Assembly (NCBI RefSeq): GCF_030382115.1
Contig: NZ_JAUDRJ010000003.1
Location: 4,573,088-4,637,087 of the forward strand
Length of the DNA stretch: 64,000 nt
Source: Nostoc sp. GT001
Lineage (GTDB): Bacteria; Cyanobacteriota; Cyanobacteriia; Cyanobacteriales; Nostocaceae
Direction: 5' to 3'
Both the position numbers and the translations under genes were made by a program. Below the pieces are notes generated by a model that did not search any database, was not told where the DNA came from, and saw only the letters and a program-made list of their open reading frames with translations. Below, piece after piece: positions 52,796 to 60,663 of this stretch; position 1 is the first letter of the stretch; the number at the start of each line of letters is the position of its first letter.

Positions 52796-54544
52796 TTACT
52801 TGATTTGCGGATGAGCATCTTGTCCATCACAACAAACTAAGGTTAGCGTAGCTTTAGTTTTAGCCGGGTAAGCCTTTTTGACACCAACCCAGTTACTAGC
52901 AATTGGCATTCGCCAACCAGTTCCGAAGGCGCGATCGGTGATTTTCAATCCGGGGGGTGCTTGTCGCCGTTTAAATTCAGCCCGTGCCACCATTTGGATT
53001 ACTCTATCTACAATTACCGAATCGTGACCGGCTGCAACAATTTGCGCTGCTGATTGGTGGTTGTGAATCAGGCGTTGCAAAATATCGTCCAAAATTTCGT
53101 AAGGCGGTAGAGAGTCTTGATCCACTTGTCCTGGTTTGAGTTCGGCGCTGGGTGCTTTAGTCAAGACGTTTTGCGGGATGATTTCATTAGTGCGATTTAA
53201 CCAATGGCAAAGTGAATACACACGGGTTTTAGGAACATCTGCAATCACTGCTAACCCGCCATTCATATCGCCGTAGAGAGTACAGTAACCAACTGCCATT
53301 TCTGACTTGTTACCAGTAGATAAAAGCAGATAGCCAAATTTATTAGCGATCGCCATTAATAAATTACCGCGAATCCGAGATTGGATATTCTCTTCAGCCA
53401 GTCCAAACTCAGTACCCGCAAACAAATCACCTAATGTTTGATCGAAGCCTTGCATTAACTCGCCAATTGGTAAAAGATTAGTCTTAATCCCCAAATTTTC
53501 GGCTAACGCCACAGCATCACTAATGGAATGCTCTGAACTATAGGGGGAGGGCATGAGGACACCGAGGACATTTTCTTTACCAAGTGCAGCAGTTGCGATC
53601 GCAGCTACTATTGCCGAGTCAATCCCGCCACTTAAACCCAACACTACTTTAGAAAAACGACACTTGCGGGCGTAATCTCGTACTCCCAAAACTAACGCTT
53701 GCCAAATTTCTTCATCTTCCGATTCATACACAGGTGCTACAGAACCCAACTGCAAATCACGCTGTGTTTCATCAAATTCTACTACTAATAAATCAGTGTC
53801 AAAACCACGAGCGCGACACATAATTTCACCTTGACGATTTAAGGCAAAACTCCGCCCATCAAAAACTAGATCGTCATTTCCCCCAACCTGATTAGCATAA
53901 ATAAACGGTTGTTGAAAACGTACTGCACTATGCTTGAGCATAGTTTCGCGGAACTGCTGCTTGCCAGCCGTGTAGGGGGAAGCAGACAAATTTACAATCA
54001 AATCTACACCCAAAATTGCTAAGTCAGCAATCGGATTCACTGTATAACTACGTTTGCCCCAAAATTCCTCATCGTTCCATAAATCTTCGCAAATAGTTAC
54101 GCCAATATGGATATCATCGAGAGTGAAATAATTAGCTTGCAAGCCTTCTTCAAAATAGCGACGTTCATCAAAGACATCGTAAGTAGGCAAAAGTCGCTTG
54201 TGAAAAACTTGCTTAACCTTGCCATTTTCTAACAAAGCTATGCTGTTAAATAAACTTTTACCACCACTAATATGTGCTTGGATATTCGGTTCAACAGTTC
54301 CTACTAACACAGCTAAATTTGGTGGTAAATCCTGAGCCAAGTTTTGTAAAGTGATGCCCATCGCTTCCACAAAGCTAGGATTTAGTAATAAATCTCTTGG
54401 TGGATAGCCGCACAAAGAAAGTTCTGGTGTCAACAACAAACGCGCACCGCTAGATGCTGCTCGTTGTGCCGCCTCCAGGATTTTTTGGGCATTTAAAAGC
54501 AAATCACCGATTGTCGGATTAATTTGAGCGATCGCAATCTTCAT
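52796..54544 (-). CDS. nadE: Glutamine-dependent NAD+ synthase
   Basis: NadE carries out the last step of NAD synthesis, amidating nicotinate adenine dinucleotide with ammonia from glutamine. The 582-residue enzyme has an N-terminal nitrilase-type amidase domain (IAQINPTIGDLLLNAQKI, Glu in LTPELSLCGYPPRDLL, nucleophile Cys in GVTICEDLWND). The C-terminal ATP-pyrophosphatase domain contains VLGLSGGIDSAIVAAIATAA and YLLLSTGNKSEMAVGYCTLY. It is the last gene of the pncB-nadD-nrtR-nadE series, 96 bases after nrtR. Confidence 0.96.
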   Translation of the reverse strand: MKIAIAQINPTIGDLLLNAQKILEAAQRAASSGARLLLTPELSLCGYPPRDLLLNPSFVEAMGITLQNLAQDLPPNLAVLVGTVEPNIQAHISGGKSLFNSIALLENGKVKQVFHKRLLPTYDVFDERRYFEEGLQANYFTLDDIHIGVTICEDLWNDEEFWGKRSYTVNPIADLAILGVDLIVNLSASPYTAGKQQFRETMLKHSAVRFQQPFIYANQVGGNDDLVFDGRSFALNRQGEIMCRARGFDTDLLVVEFDETQRDLQLGSVAPVYESEDEEIWQALVLGVRDYARKCRFSKVVLGLSGGIDSAIVAAIATAALGKENVLGVLMPSPYSSEHSISDAVALAENLGIKTNLLPIGELMQGFDQTLGDLFAGTEFGLAEENIQSRIRGNLLMAIANKFGYLLLSTGNKSEMAVGYCTLYGDMNGGLAVIADVPKTRVYSLCHWLNRTNEIIPQNVLTKAPSAELKPGQVDQDSLPPYEILDDILQRLIHNHQSAAQIVAAGHDSVIVDRVIQMVARAEFKRRQAPPGLKITDRAFGTGWRMPIASNWVGVKKAYPAKTKATLTLVCCDGQDAHPQIK

Positions 54545-54546
54545 TT

Positions 54547-54582
54547 TAGTTAGGAGTTAGGAGTTAGGAGTTAGGAGTTTAA
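54547..54582. repeat. Tandem GTTAGGA heptamers between nrtR and nadE
   Basis: Four to five copies of the heptamer GTTAGGA lie just upstream of nadE. It is the same heptamer family as in narB and at 51240-51313. Confidence 0.85.
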
Positions 54583-54640
54583 GGTAAAGAGTTAAATTAA
54601 TTGCTTTGACTTTGAACCTTAAACTCAACGTAACAGTGCA

Positions 54641-55387
54641 TTAAATAAACACCAAGGGTTTATCTTTTAAGGGAGCAAAAGCTTCGGCGTCAAACTTATA
54701 CAAACTAGCTGGACGACCAGCACCTCGTGATACCTTAATTCCGGTATCGCATAAAAAACCTAACTTGAGTAGACGCGCTCGAAAATTAGAATAATCGGAA
54801 AAGTTATCACCTAAAACTGTGGCGTATAACTGATATAAATCATTCAAGGTGAACATTTCTGGCAAGACTTCAAAAGCCACTGGGCTATACTCTAATTTAT
54901 TTCGTAACCGCCTATGTCCATAAGCCAGAATTTCGTTATGGTCAAAAGCTAATTGCGGCACTTGTTTTACCGGATACCAAGCGATGCCAGTCATGCGATC
55001 GGCAATCAATTCGGCTTCTTCAAATCGCACTAGAGCAAAGTAACTAACTGATAAATAACGCACACCATAACTATCAGTTGCTTCCCGTGGATCGCGATTC
55101 GGCCCGCCAAATGTATACAGTTGTTCTAAATAGAGATTGTTGACCTTAATTTTCTCTGCCATAATGCGATAAGCGGCATCTTCTAAAGACTCTCCTGGAC
55201 GTACCAAAGTACCGGGAAGACTCCAATGATTTAAAAATGGTTCTTGCTGTCGCATTACGAGTAGAACTAACAGCCGATTTTGTACAGTATCTACAGAAAA
55301 AATTACATTATCAACACCAACCTTGAAATCGGCCAAAGGTTGTTGGTTTAACGGAGTTGGTATCTTTTTTGGTGAACGTCCTGGCAT
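54641..55387 (-). CDS. nrtR: NrtR-type Nudix-related regulator of NAD genes
   Basis: The 248-residue protein has a Nudix domain (about 20-150) and a C-terminal winged helix (about 160-235, TLNDLYQLYATVLGDNFSDY then FRARLLKLGFL). This is the NrtR architecture: a repressor that senses NAD metabolites. The Nudix box is degenerate: GTLVRPGESLEDAAYRIMAE has Ile-Met where the catalytic REUxEE acids belong, consistent with a sensor rather than a hydrolase. The gene is encoded inside the NAD cluster, overlapping nadD by 40 bases. The start MPGRSPKK is the only good ATG. It is not the nitrate transporter of the same symbol. Confidence 0.88.
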   Translation of the reverse strand: MPGRSPKKIPTPLNQQPLADFKVGVDNVIFSVDTVQNRLLVLLVMRQQEPFLNHWSLPGTLVRPGESLEDAAYRIMAEKIKVNNLYLEQLYTFGGPNRDPREATDSYGVRYLSVSYFALVRFEEAELIADRMTGIAWYPVKQVPQLAFDHNEILAYGHRRLRNKLEYSPVAFEVLPEMFTLNDLYQLYATVLGDNFSDYSNFRARLLKLGFLCDTGIKVSRGAGRPASLYKFDAEAFAPLKDKPLVFI

Positions 55388-55950
55388 TCGTACAAATGCT
55401 CTCGATTAATATAGGCAACTACAGGGGCTGTGAGGGCTTGGGGATCTCCATGTTCGCGGTACGCTGTTGAGGAAACATCTAGACCTATCAGACTAGCGAT
55501 CGCAATTTTCCCTCCCAGCTTTTGCACTACCTCTGAACTAGATTCATCTATTGCATATCCGGGTCGCGGTACAATCAGTAGTTGCACTTGCTGTAACAAA
55601 TCTTCAATGCGATACCAACGTGGTAGCTGACTCAGTAAATCTGAACCAATGATCATCGTTAATTCAGCGTCTTCACCCCAAGCAAGCTTGGCTTTTTCCA
55701 CTGTTTCCAGCGTTCTGAAGCTACTCAATTCTTGTTCCAAAGCAATATTATGCCGTGGCGCGTCTATATCCGCAATCAACAGTCGCAACATTGCCGCCCG
55801 ATGTTCTAAGGGTGTTTGATGAGACTTAAACGGATTATCCGCTGCCCAAACTGCTACCCAATCATAACGCTCAGACAACCAACTCAGAATTTTTTGATGT
55901 CCCGCAGTTGGTGGATCGGCACTCGTTCCAAACAAAGCAATTTTCATCAT
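55348..55950 (-). CDS. nadD: Nicotinate-nucleotide adenylyltransferase
   Basis: NadD joins nicotinate mononucleotide to AMP, giving nicotinate adenine dinucleotide. The 200-residue protein has the nucleotidyltransferase motif with ALFGTSADPPTAGHQKILSW (GHxxI-like region), MIIGSDLLSQLPRW and a variant second motif IGLDVSSTAYRE in place of ISSTxIR. The gene begins one base after the pncB stop and overlaps nrtR, so the three are translationally coupled. The N-terminal double Met leaves 55950 or 55947 as start. Confidence 0.92.
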   Translation of the reverse strand: MMKIALFGTSADPPTAGHQKILSWLSERYDWVAVWAADNPFKSHQTPLEHRAAMLRLLIADIDAPRHNIALEQELSSFRTLETVEKAKLAWGEDAELTMIIGSDLLSQLPRWYRIEDLLQQVQLLIVPRPGYAIDESSSEVVQKLGGKIAIASLIGLDVSSTAYREHGDPQALTAPVVAYINREHLYECQDVHQKRYQLR

Positions 55951-55951
55951 C

Positions 55952-57400
55952 TTACTTTGCGTCCTTCTCTACGAGACGCTGCGCGTAGCTTGCTTCCCCG
56001 AAGGGGTATGCGGTTCGTTTCTTAGTTTCCTCTGTCAACTGTTGCAGTGCGGTAGAAATTTCCACCTGCACCCCTACAGGACGATCCAAACGTCGTGTTT
56101 CTTGTGGCAAACTAGCAACTGAGGCTGCGGTACGTTGACGAATTGTTGCCAAAGACTCTAACGGCTGCACCCGTTGACCTTCTTGCACTACTAACTGCAA
56201 CAAAGGTTCTTCTTCTTGAGGAATTTCACCTAAGAGTCCCAATCTGTCTGCTTTTACCTTACCTCCCGTAAACGAGCGAAAAATCTGCTTGCGTCCTGGA
56301 TAAGTAACTTTACCACTAGACTGCTTCATCACTGGGATGCCATCAATGTCTACAAGTTTATAGACTCCGTTTACGGGCGAACCTGTAACTAGTCGCGTTC
56401 CCAGCCCGTAACCATCAATTTGCGCCCCAGCAGCTTTTAATCTGGCAATTTCCCACTCATCCAAGTCGCCACTAGCAAAAATTGGCACACCGGGAAGGAG
56501 CGATCGCACCTGTTTTGATAAGGTAACTAAATCTCCTGAGTCCAATCTCACTCCTGTTAATTGCATTTCCCCGGAATTTACTTTTTCGGCTAAGCGCTGG
56601 GCAGCAGCAATGGTATCGTAAGTATCAATTAGTAATGGCGCACCCGGAAAATACCGATGAAATGCACTAAAAGCTTGTTCTTCAGTGCCTTCTATTGCTG
56701 ACAATGCCATCACTAAGGCGTGTGCCATCGTACCACTTGGCTTTTGTCCTAGTTGTAGCGCTGCTAACACATTGGAAGTGGAATCTAACCCACCCGCCAA
56801 CGCCGCCCGTGCTGCCCATAAAGACCCTTGGGGACTAAATGCCCGTCTTGTACCAAATTCTAAAAGTGTTGCTTTTTCCCCCGCGACATCCCGCAACCGG
56901 GCTGCTTTTGTGGCAATCAAAGTCTGGTAATTAATCGTATTTAAAAGGTAAGTTTCCACTAGTTGGGCTTGCCAAAGAGGTGCTTCCACCCGCAACAGTG
57001 GTTGATTGGCAAACACAGCCGTCCCTTCTGGTACTGCCCAAACATCACCCGTGAACTTTCCCTCAGCTAAAAGTGACCAAAAGCGATCGCCAGCATGAGC
57101 AAAAATTCCGGTTGCTTGTAATGCCGCAATTTGCGCGGAACTAAAGCGGATTTTGGCTAAATATTCCAATGCTTGCGTTAGCCCCATTGCAATCAAATAA
57201 CCAAAACCCTCTGGCAATCGTCTGACAGACAATTCAAAGCTGGCCCGTCGTTGTTCTATACCTTCGCCTGTGTAACAAGCTGCCATTGTTAACTGGTAAA
57301 GGTCGGTCAGCAAGCTGTAGTCATCGGCAGAAAGGTTTAGTTCCTCGTTCTGCTGGCTTTGCTGTTTATATACATAGTCCAAATCTGGCAAAGTTGTCAT
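55952..57400 (-). CDS. pncB: Nicotinate phosphoribosyltransferase
   Basis: PncB salvages nicotinic acid to its mononucleotide. The 482-residue protein has the family landmarks: LLTDLYQLTMAACYTGEG, FELSVRRLPEGFGYLIAMG, LLEFGTRRAFSPQGSLWAAR with the active-site His/Arg region, and TGVRLDSGDLVTLSKQVRSL for phosphoribosyl binding. The last residues (RTAYPFGEASYAQRLVEKD) are a translated Nostoc palindromic repeat, not family sequence. It is first of the NAD cluster, 31 bases downstream of a perfect palindrome. Confidence 0.95.
   Translation of the reverse strand: MTTLPDLDYVYKQQSQQNEELNLSADDYSLLTDLYQLTMAACYTGEGIEQRRASFELSVRRLPEGFGYLIAMGLTQALEYLAKIRFSSAQIAALQATGIFAHAGDRFWSLLAEGKFTGDVWAVPEGTAVFANQPLLRVEAPLWQAQLVETYLLNTINYQTLIATKAARLRDVAGEKATLLEFGTRRAFSPQGSLWAARAALAGGLDSTSNVLAALQLGQKPSGTMAHALVMALSAIEGTEEQAFSAFHRYFPGAPLLIDTYDTIAAAQRLAEKVNSGEMQLTGVRLDSGDLVTLSKQVRSLLPGVPIFASGDLDEWEIARLKAAGAQIDGYGLGTRLVTGSPVNGVYKLVDIDGIPVMKQSSGKVTYPGRKQIFRSFTGGKVKADRLGLLGEIPQEEEPLLQLVVQEGQRVQPLESLATIRQRTAASVASLPQETRRLDRPVGVQVEISTALQQLTEETKKRTAYPFGEASYAQRLVEKDAK
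55962..56016. repeat. Nostoc palindromic repeat forming the PncB C-terminus
   Basis: TCTCTACGAGACGCTGCGCG, TAGCTTGCTTCCCCGAAGGG and GTATGCGG are classic Nostoc repeat modules. They are read in frame just before the stop codon of pncB. Confidence 0.8.
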
Positions 57401-57430
57401 GCAAGAGCTTCCTTACAAGATGCTTCTTTT

Positions 57431-57455
57431 ATTTATGGTAATATTTACCATAAAT
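57431..57455. promoter_or_regulatory. Palindromic operator, candidate NrtR site
   Basis: ATTTATGGTAA and its exact complement TTACCATAAAT flank TAT, a perfect 11-bp-arm palindrome centred 43 bases before the pncB start. A dimeric repressor site at this position, with an NrtR-type regulator gene in the same cluster, makes autoregulated control of NAD genes likely. Confidence 0.65.
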
Positions 57456-57854
57456 AATGTCAACTCCCTGCAAGTATATTGTCTGAGATTGCCGTAGAAC
57501 AGTAGATTTATCGGTAGCTTAATACTAACTTCATCAAATACTTAATATTCTTTAATAGTGATAGTGCGCAATAATGTTAATTAGAGCGGGTGGGTAATCA
57601 AGGAAAACAATATCCTGTCAGAGAAAGTTTGTTTTGCTTCGCTATTTTCCCAAATGGGTTGAAAGAAACAACTATGTTACGATTAGAATCGAAGAGAAAA
57701 GTTTGACTTTTCGACAAGCTAAAGTATTGCAAAGTTATCTGAATAAACATTGCATATATTCTCAATATATTGAGAATATGAGCAAGGCTTGAATATCAGT
57801 ATTAGAGTATAGGTAGCACAATTAAAGCGACTCGAAAATAAGGAGTCCAATATT
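57456..57854. other. Intergenic upstream of the NAD cluster
   Basis: There is no gene. A small palindrome ATATTCTCAATATATTGAGAATAT at 57757-57780 could be a regulatory site or hairpin for the short gene that follows. Confidence 0.45.
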
Positions 57855-58007
57855 ATGGCTATTTCCAACATCATTGCGAACATAACCAAGTATATTTCTG
57901 AAGCTGCAATGCGGATTTTTGGGCCTAATGATGACGCTTATCCTGCGACAGGCGTACAACCTTTTACAGGTGAACCTTACGATAAGCGTAAAGATGATAA
58001 TAATTAG
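57855..58007 (+). CDS. Small conserved-looking protein, 50 residues
   Basis: The ATG at 57855 is preceded by AAGGAG nine bases upstream, and the frame runs 50 codons to TAG. The protein has an amphipathic helix (NIIANITKYISEAAMRIFG) and a motif PNDDAYPATGVQPFTGEPYD that looks conserved rather than random. It has no membrane helix or signal peptide. I recall similar short Nostoc proteins with an ATGVQPF motif but no function. The good ribosome-binding site makes it a credible gene. Confidence 0.65.
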   Translation: MAISNIIANITKYISEAAMRIFGPNDDAYPATGVQPFTGEPYDKRKDDNN

Positions 58008-58399
58008 GTGCTGATACGGCGTTAATAAATAATACAGGAGTTAAAATTCAGAATTCAGGCGGGGGTAATTACTGGAGAATTCAGGCAAACCATATAATAG
58101 AAAACTAGGAAATTGTAGATTTAGCTCCGTACTTAAACCCTTTTATTCAAAAGTAGTGGCGTATTGCAATACGCCACTATCCAATTCATTCTGCATTCTG
58201 GCTCCTGATGAATAGATATCTTGCAAAAATCATATATCAATCAGAGTTTTAGTCTCATTAGGCGTTCAAAATTCAAGCCGCAACGCTATATTTGTGCTTG
58301 GTATTAGAAAAGAGTAACCAAAACTACTTTGGGTTTAAGATTACATGTTTGTTTTGTCTATTCTAGACATTTAATCATATAGCAAAGGAGTGAAAGTTC
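58008..58399. other. Intergenic with short inverted repeat
   Basis: There is no gene. GTGGCGTATTGCAATACGCCAC at 58156-58177 is a near-perfect palindrome that may terminate the 50-residue gene. AGAATTCAGG and similar units nearby are short Nostoc repeats. Confidence 0.5.
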
Positions 58400-58726
58400 A
58401 TGAAGGCACAACTTTTCAAGTATTTGGGTTTACCCTGTGCTTTAGTTATGCTGGGTAATACATCAGCTTTGGCTGACAGTGCATCTGGTACAATTCGGGA
58501 ATATCATCTAAATCCTCAGGTAGCAGGAAGGGGTGTATGTATTCAAATGAACCCTACATTACCAACTGGTGGTGGTTGGCTATGTTTGTGGAAAGATAAT
58601 GCTTTGTATCAAGAAATTAGTGATTTACTTCGTGAGAGTTATTCCTCAAGAAAAACCTGTGCGGTTACTTGGACTACTTATCGCGGCGGTCTGGCAGATA
58701 TTGATTATGTAAGCTGCTACAATTAA
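58400..58726 (+). CDS. Small exported hypothetical protein
   Basis: The 108-residue precursor has a signal peptide (about 1-25, FKYLGLPCALVMLGNTSALA with cleavage near ADS). The mature domain of about 83 residues has four cysteines (in GRGVCIQMN, GWLCLWK, KTCAVTW and YVSCYN) that could form two disulphides. AAAGGAG seven bases before the ATG is a good ribosome-binding site. It is probably periplasmic. I do not recognise a family. Confidence 0.75.
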   Translation: MKAQLFKYLGLPCALVMLGNTSALADSASGTIREYHLNPQVAGRGVCIQMNPTLPTGGGWLCLWKDNALYQEISDLLRESYSSRKTCAVTWTTYRGGLADIDYVSCYN

Positions 58727-58739
58727 GAGTTTCCACAGT

Positions 58740-58967
58740 TATAGCCAAGCTGGGACGAAAAGCTATTTCTGTTGCTAAGAGTTTGATTAGACAGCGATGG
58801 GGAATAAAGTAGCTTAGATCCTGACGATCAATTTCTATATTCAGCTTTCGCCCAATCAATGCAGATACTTGCTCGTGTAGCCCGGTTGGTTCCATCTCAA
58901 TTAATTCACCATCAATTAGTTCATAGCGATCGCACTCACCGTAATGGCTAATAAATTCATCAATAGA
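58740..58967 (-). pseudogene. Fragment of a Uma2-family nuclease-like gene
   Basis: The frame reads SIDEFISHYGECDRYELIDG, then ELIEMEPTGLHEQVSALIGR, DLSYFIPHRCLIK and AFRPSLAI, the N-terminal half of a Uma2 (PD-(D/E)xK-like) protein. A TGA stands just upstream with no start. After RPSLAI the sequence leaves the family, so the catalytic second half is lost. Uma2 genes are abundant and often decayed in Nostoc. Confidence 0.75.
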
Positions 58968-58975
58968 TCAGATCG

Positions 58976-59005
58976 AGGCGTGAGAAAAAAACTCACGCCT
59001 TTTTA
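58976..59005 (+). terminator. Intrinsic terminator hairpin
   Basis: AGGCGTGAG pairs with CTCACGCCT (9 bp, loop of seven A), followed by TTTTTATTT on the plus strand. It reads as a plus-strand terminator. It stands just beyond the end of treH on the other strand and may also limit antisense transcription into it. Confidence 0.7.
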
Positions 59006-59006
59006 T

Positions 59007-60524
59007 TTAAACTTTTTGATCGCCCATTGCTAAGAGTTCCAGAATCGCTCCATTTGTCCAGCCGAAACCAACTTCGTTAGAACTATATCCAAAGGTGATT
59101 TCGTCGGAAACGTTGGCAGAACAGCGTTCAACATCATATTTCTCAACTAGGGTATTGTGACGCTCGAATTCTTTAACTACCATAGCGAGAAACTTGTTGG
59201 CAATGCGATCGCCTTCTGCATGATACCCATAGCGGTGAAGTCCCAGGACAGCAACTAATGTCAATGGGGCCCAGCCAAAGGGGGCATCCCACTGGTTGCT
59301 CGTGACATGAGTACTGGTAAAAATTCCGCCTGGGGCTTCAAACAAAGAGAGATTTTTGACGACGCGTTTGGCTTGAGTTGGAGAAGCAATTCCCAGCCAG
59401 AGAGGATAGAACGTGGTAGCAAATTCGTAGCGACGGCGTTTTCCACTCTGGAAATGATAGTCGAAATATAATCCTTGTTCTTCATCCCAGAGAAATTCAT
59501 CGATGCGATCGCGGCGGATATCTGCACGATCGCTCCATTGTTGTCTTAGTTCTTCGTTCCCGAAAATATGGTTAATTTGTGCTAAATCTCGTTCCACCTG
59601 ATACAGGAAACTGTTGAGGCATACAGGAGCGTAGTGGAGGATATCAGCACTGAAAGGGCCAAATCGGTTAGTAATATCAAAACCGGACTCGCGCATGGTG
59701 CGATCGCCCTTGTAAAATAAATTGGTCAGTTCGTCTTTCTCGCGATCGTAATAAAGATTGACATCGTAATCCTCAACCTCAAAGGTTTGGTAATATTCCT
59801 TAACGCGATCGTAGTGGCTTTTTCCCTCTTCATCTCGCTCGGAAAACAAAACTTCTGGCGCGGGGCCTTCCCCAAAGGCATAAAATCTGGATAAGCCGGT
59901 TGCAGCATTTAGGTGTGGCGGTACTACCCAGTAATAGTAAAATTGCTCTAGCAGCGGTACGGTTGCTTTCAACCACTCTTCATCTTTGGTGTGCTGGAAT
60001 AACGCCAAAACCATCATACTAAGTACAGGAGGCTGCGATCGCGACAGCATGTAAGTCCGGTTGGCGTTGAGGATAGTGCCGTAATGTTGCACTTGGTAGA
60101 GTAATTGATCGACTTGACTTTGTGCTAGCTCCAATTCTCCATCGTGCAAAAGTCCTAGTAATATAAAGTAGCTGTCCCAGCCATACATTTCGTTGAAGCG
60201 ACCACCTGGTACGACATAAGGGCCTGGTAGGTATAGTAACCCATGCTGTTTAATTGCTTCTACTTCTGATGGCAAAGTGCGAATTTCTAGCTGTTGCATA
60301 TCTTTTGGAGATAGCGATCGCTCTAACACAGTTTGAATGTTGGGACAATCTTCTGAGGGGGAAATGTAGACGAGCCAAGGAGTGTCTTTTTTGTGGTCTA
60401 GTTTGGTATCCTTTGCAGATTGTAATAAGTGTTCGTGCGATCGCGTTAAGGTTTTCCACGTTTTTTTGATGTGGAGGCGCACAGCGTCTATCTGTGCGGT
60501 GGTCAGTGCTGGGGGAGTGGTCAT
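59007..60524 (-). CDS. treH: Trehalase, GH37
   Basis: TreH cuts trehalose into two glucose units. The 505-residue protein carries both family signatures: PGGRFNEMYGWDSYFILLGL and QWDAPFGWAP. It also has a catalytic-region ESGFDITNRFG segment and a terminal TFGYSSNEVGFGWTNGAILE. No signal peptide is present, so it is cytoplasmic. It lies downstream of treY in the same direction, as in the Nostoc treZ-treY-treH group used in desiccation and salt responses. Confidence 0.93.
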   Translation of the reverse strand: MTTPPALTTAQIDAVRLHIKKTWKTLTRSHEHLLQSAKDTKLDHKKDTPWLVYISPSEDCPNIQTVLERSLSPKDMQQLEIRTLPSEVEAIKQHGLLYLPGPYVVPGGRFNEMYGWDSYFILLGLLHDGELELAQSQVDQLLYQVQHYGTILNANRTYMLSRSQPPVLSMMVLALFQHTKDEEWLKATVPLLEQFYYYWVVPPHLNAATGLSRFYAFGEGPAPEVLFSERDEEGKSHYDRVKEYYQTFEVEDYDVNLYYDREKDELTNLFYKGDRTMRESGFDITNRFGPFSADILHYAPVCLNSFLYQVERDLAQINHIFGNEELRQQWSDRADIRRDRIDEFLWDEEQGLYFDYHFQSGKRRRYEFATTFYPLWLGIASPTQAKRVVKNLSLFEAPGGIFTSTHVTSNQWDAPFGWAPLTLVAVLGLHRYGYHAEGDRIANKFLAMVVKEFERHNTLVEKYDVERCSANVSDEITFGYSSNEVGFGWTNGAILELLAMGDQKV

Positions 60525-60544
60525 ATTTAGAATTTTTTAAACGC

Positions 60545-60625
60545 AAAGGAGAGGTAGCGCGGTCTTGGGGGTTTCCCCCATGAGCGACTGCCGTCGCGAA
60601 GGGAAGCGCAGAGGAACGCTGAGGT
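60545..60625. repeat. Short Nostoc repeat between treY and treH
   Basis: GGGGGTTTCCCCC, GCGACTGCCGTCGCG and AAGCGCAGAGGAACGCTG are palindromic modules lying just upstream of treH. Confidence 0.55.
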
Positions 60626-60663
60626 TTTACAGGGTTCTCTCTGCGTAGGATTGATTTTTGTTT

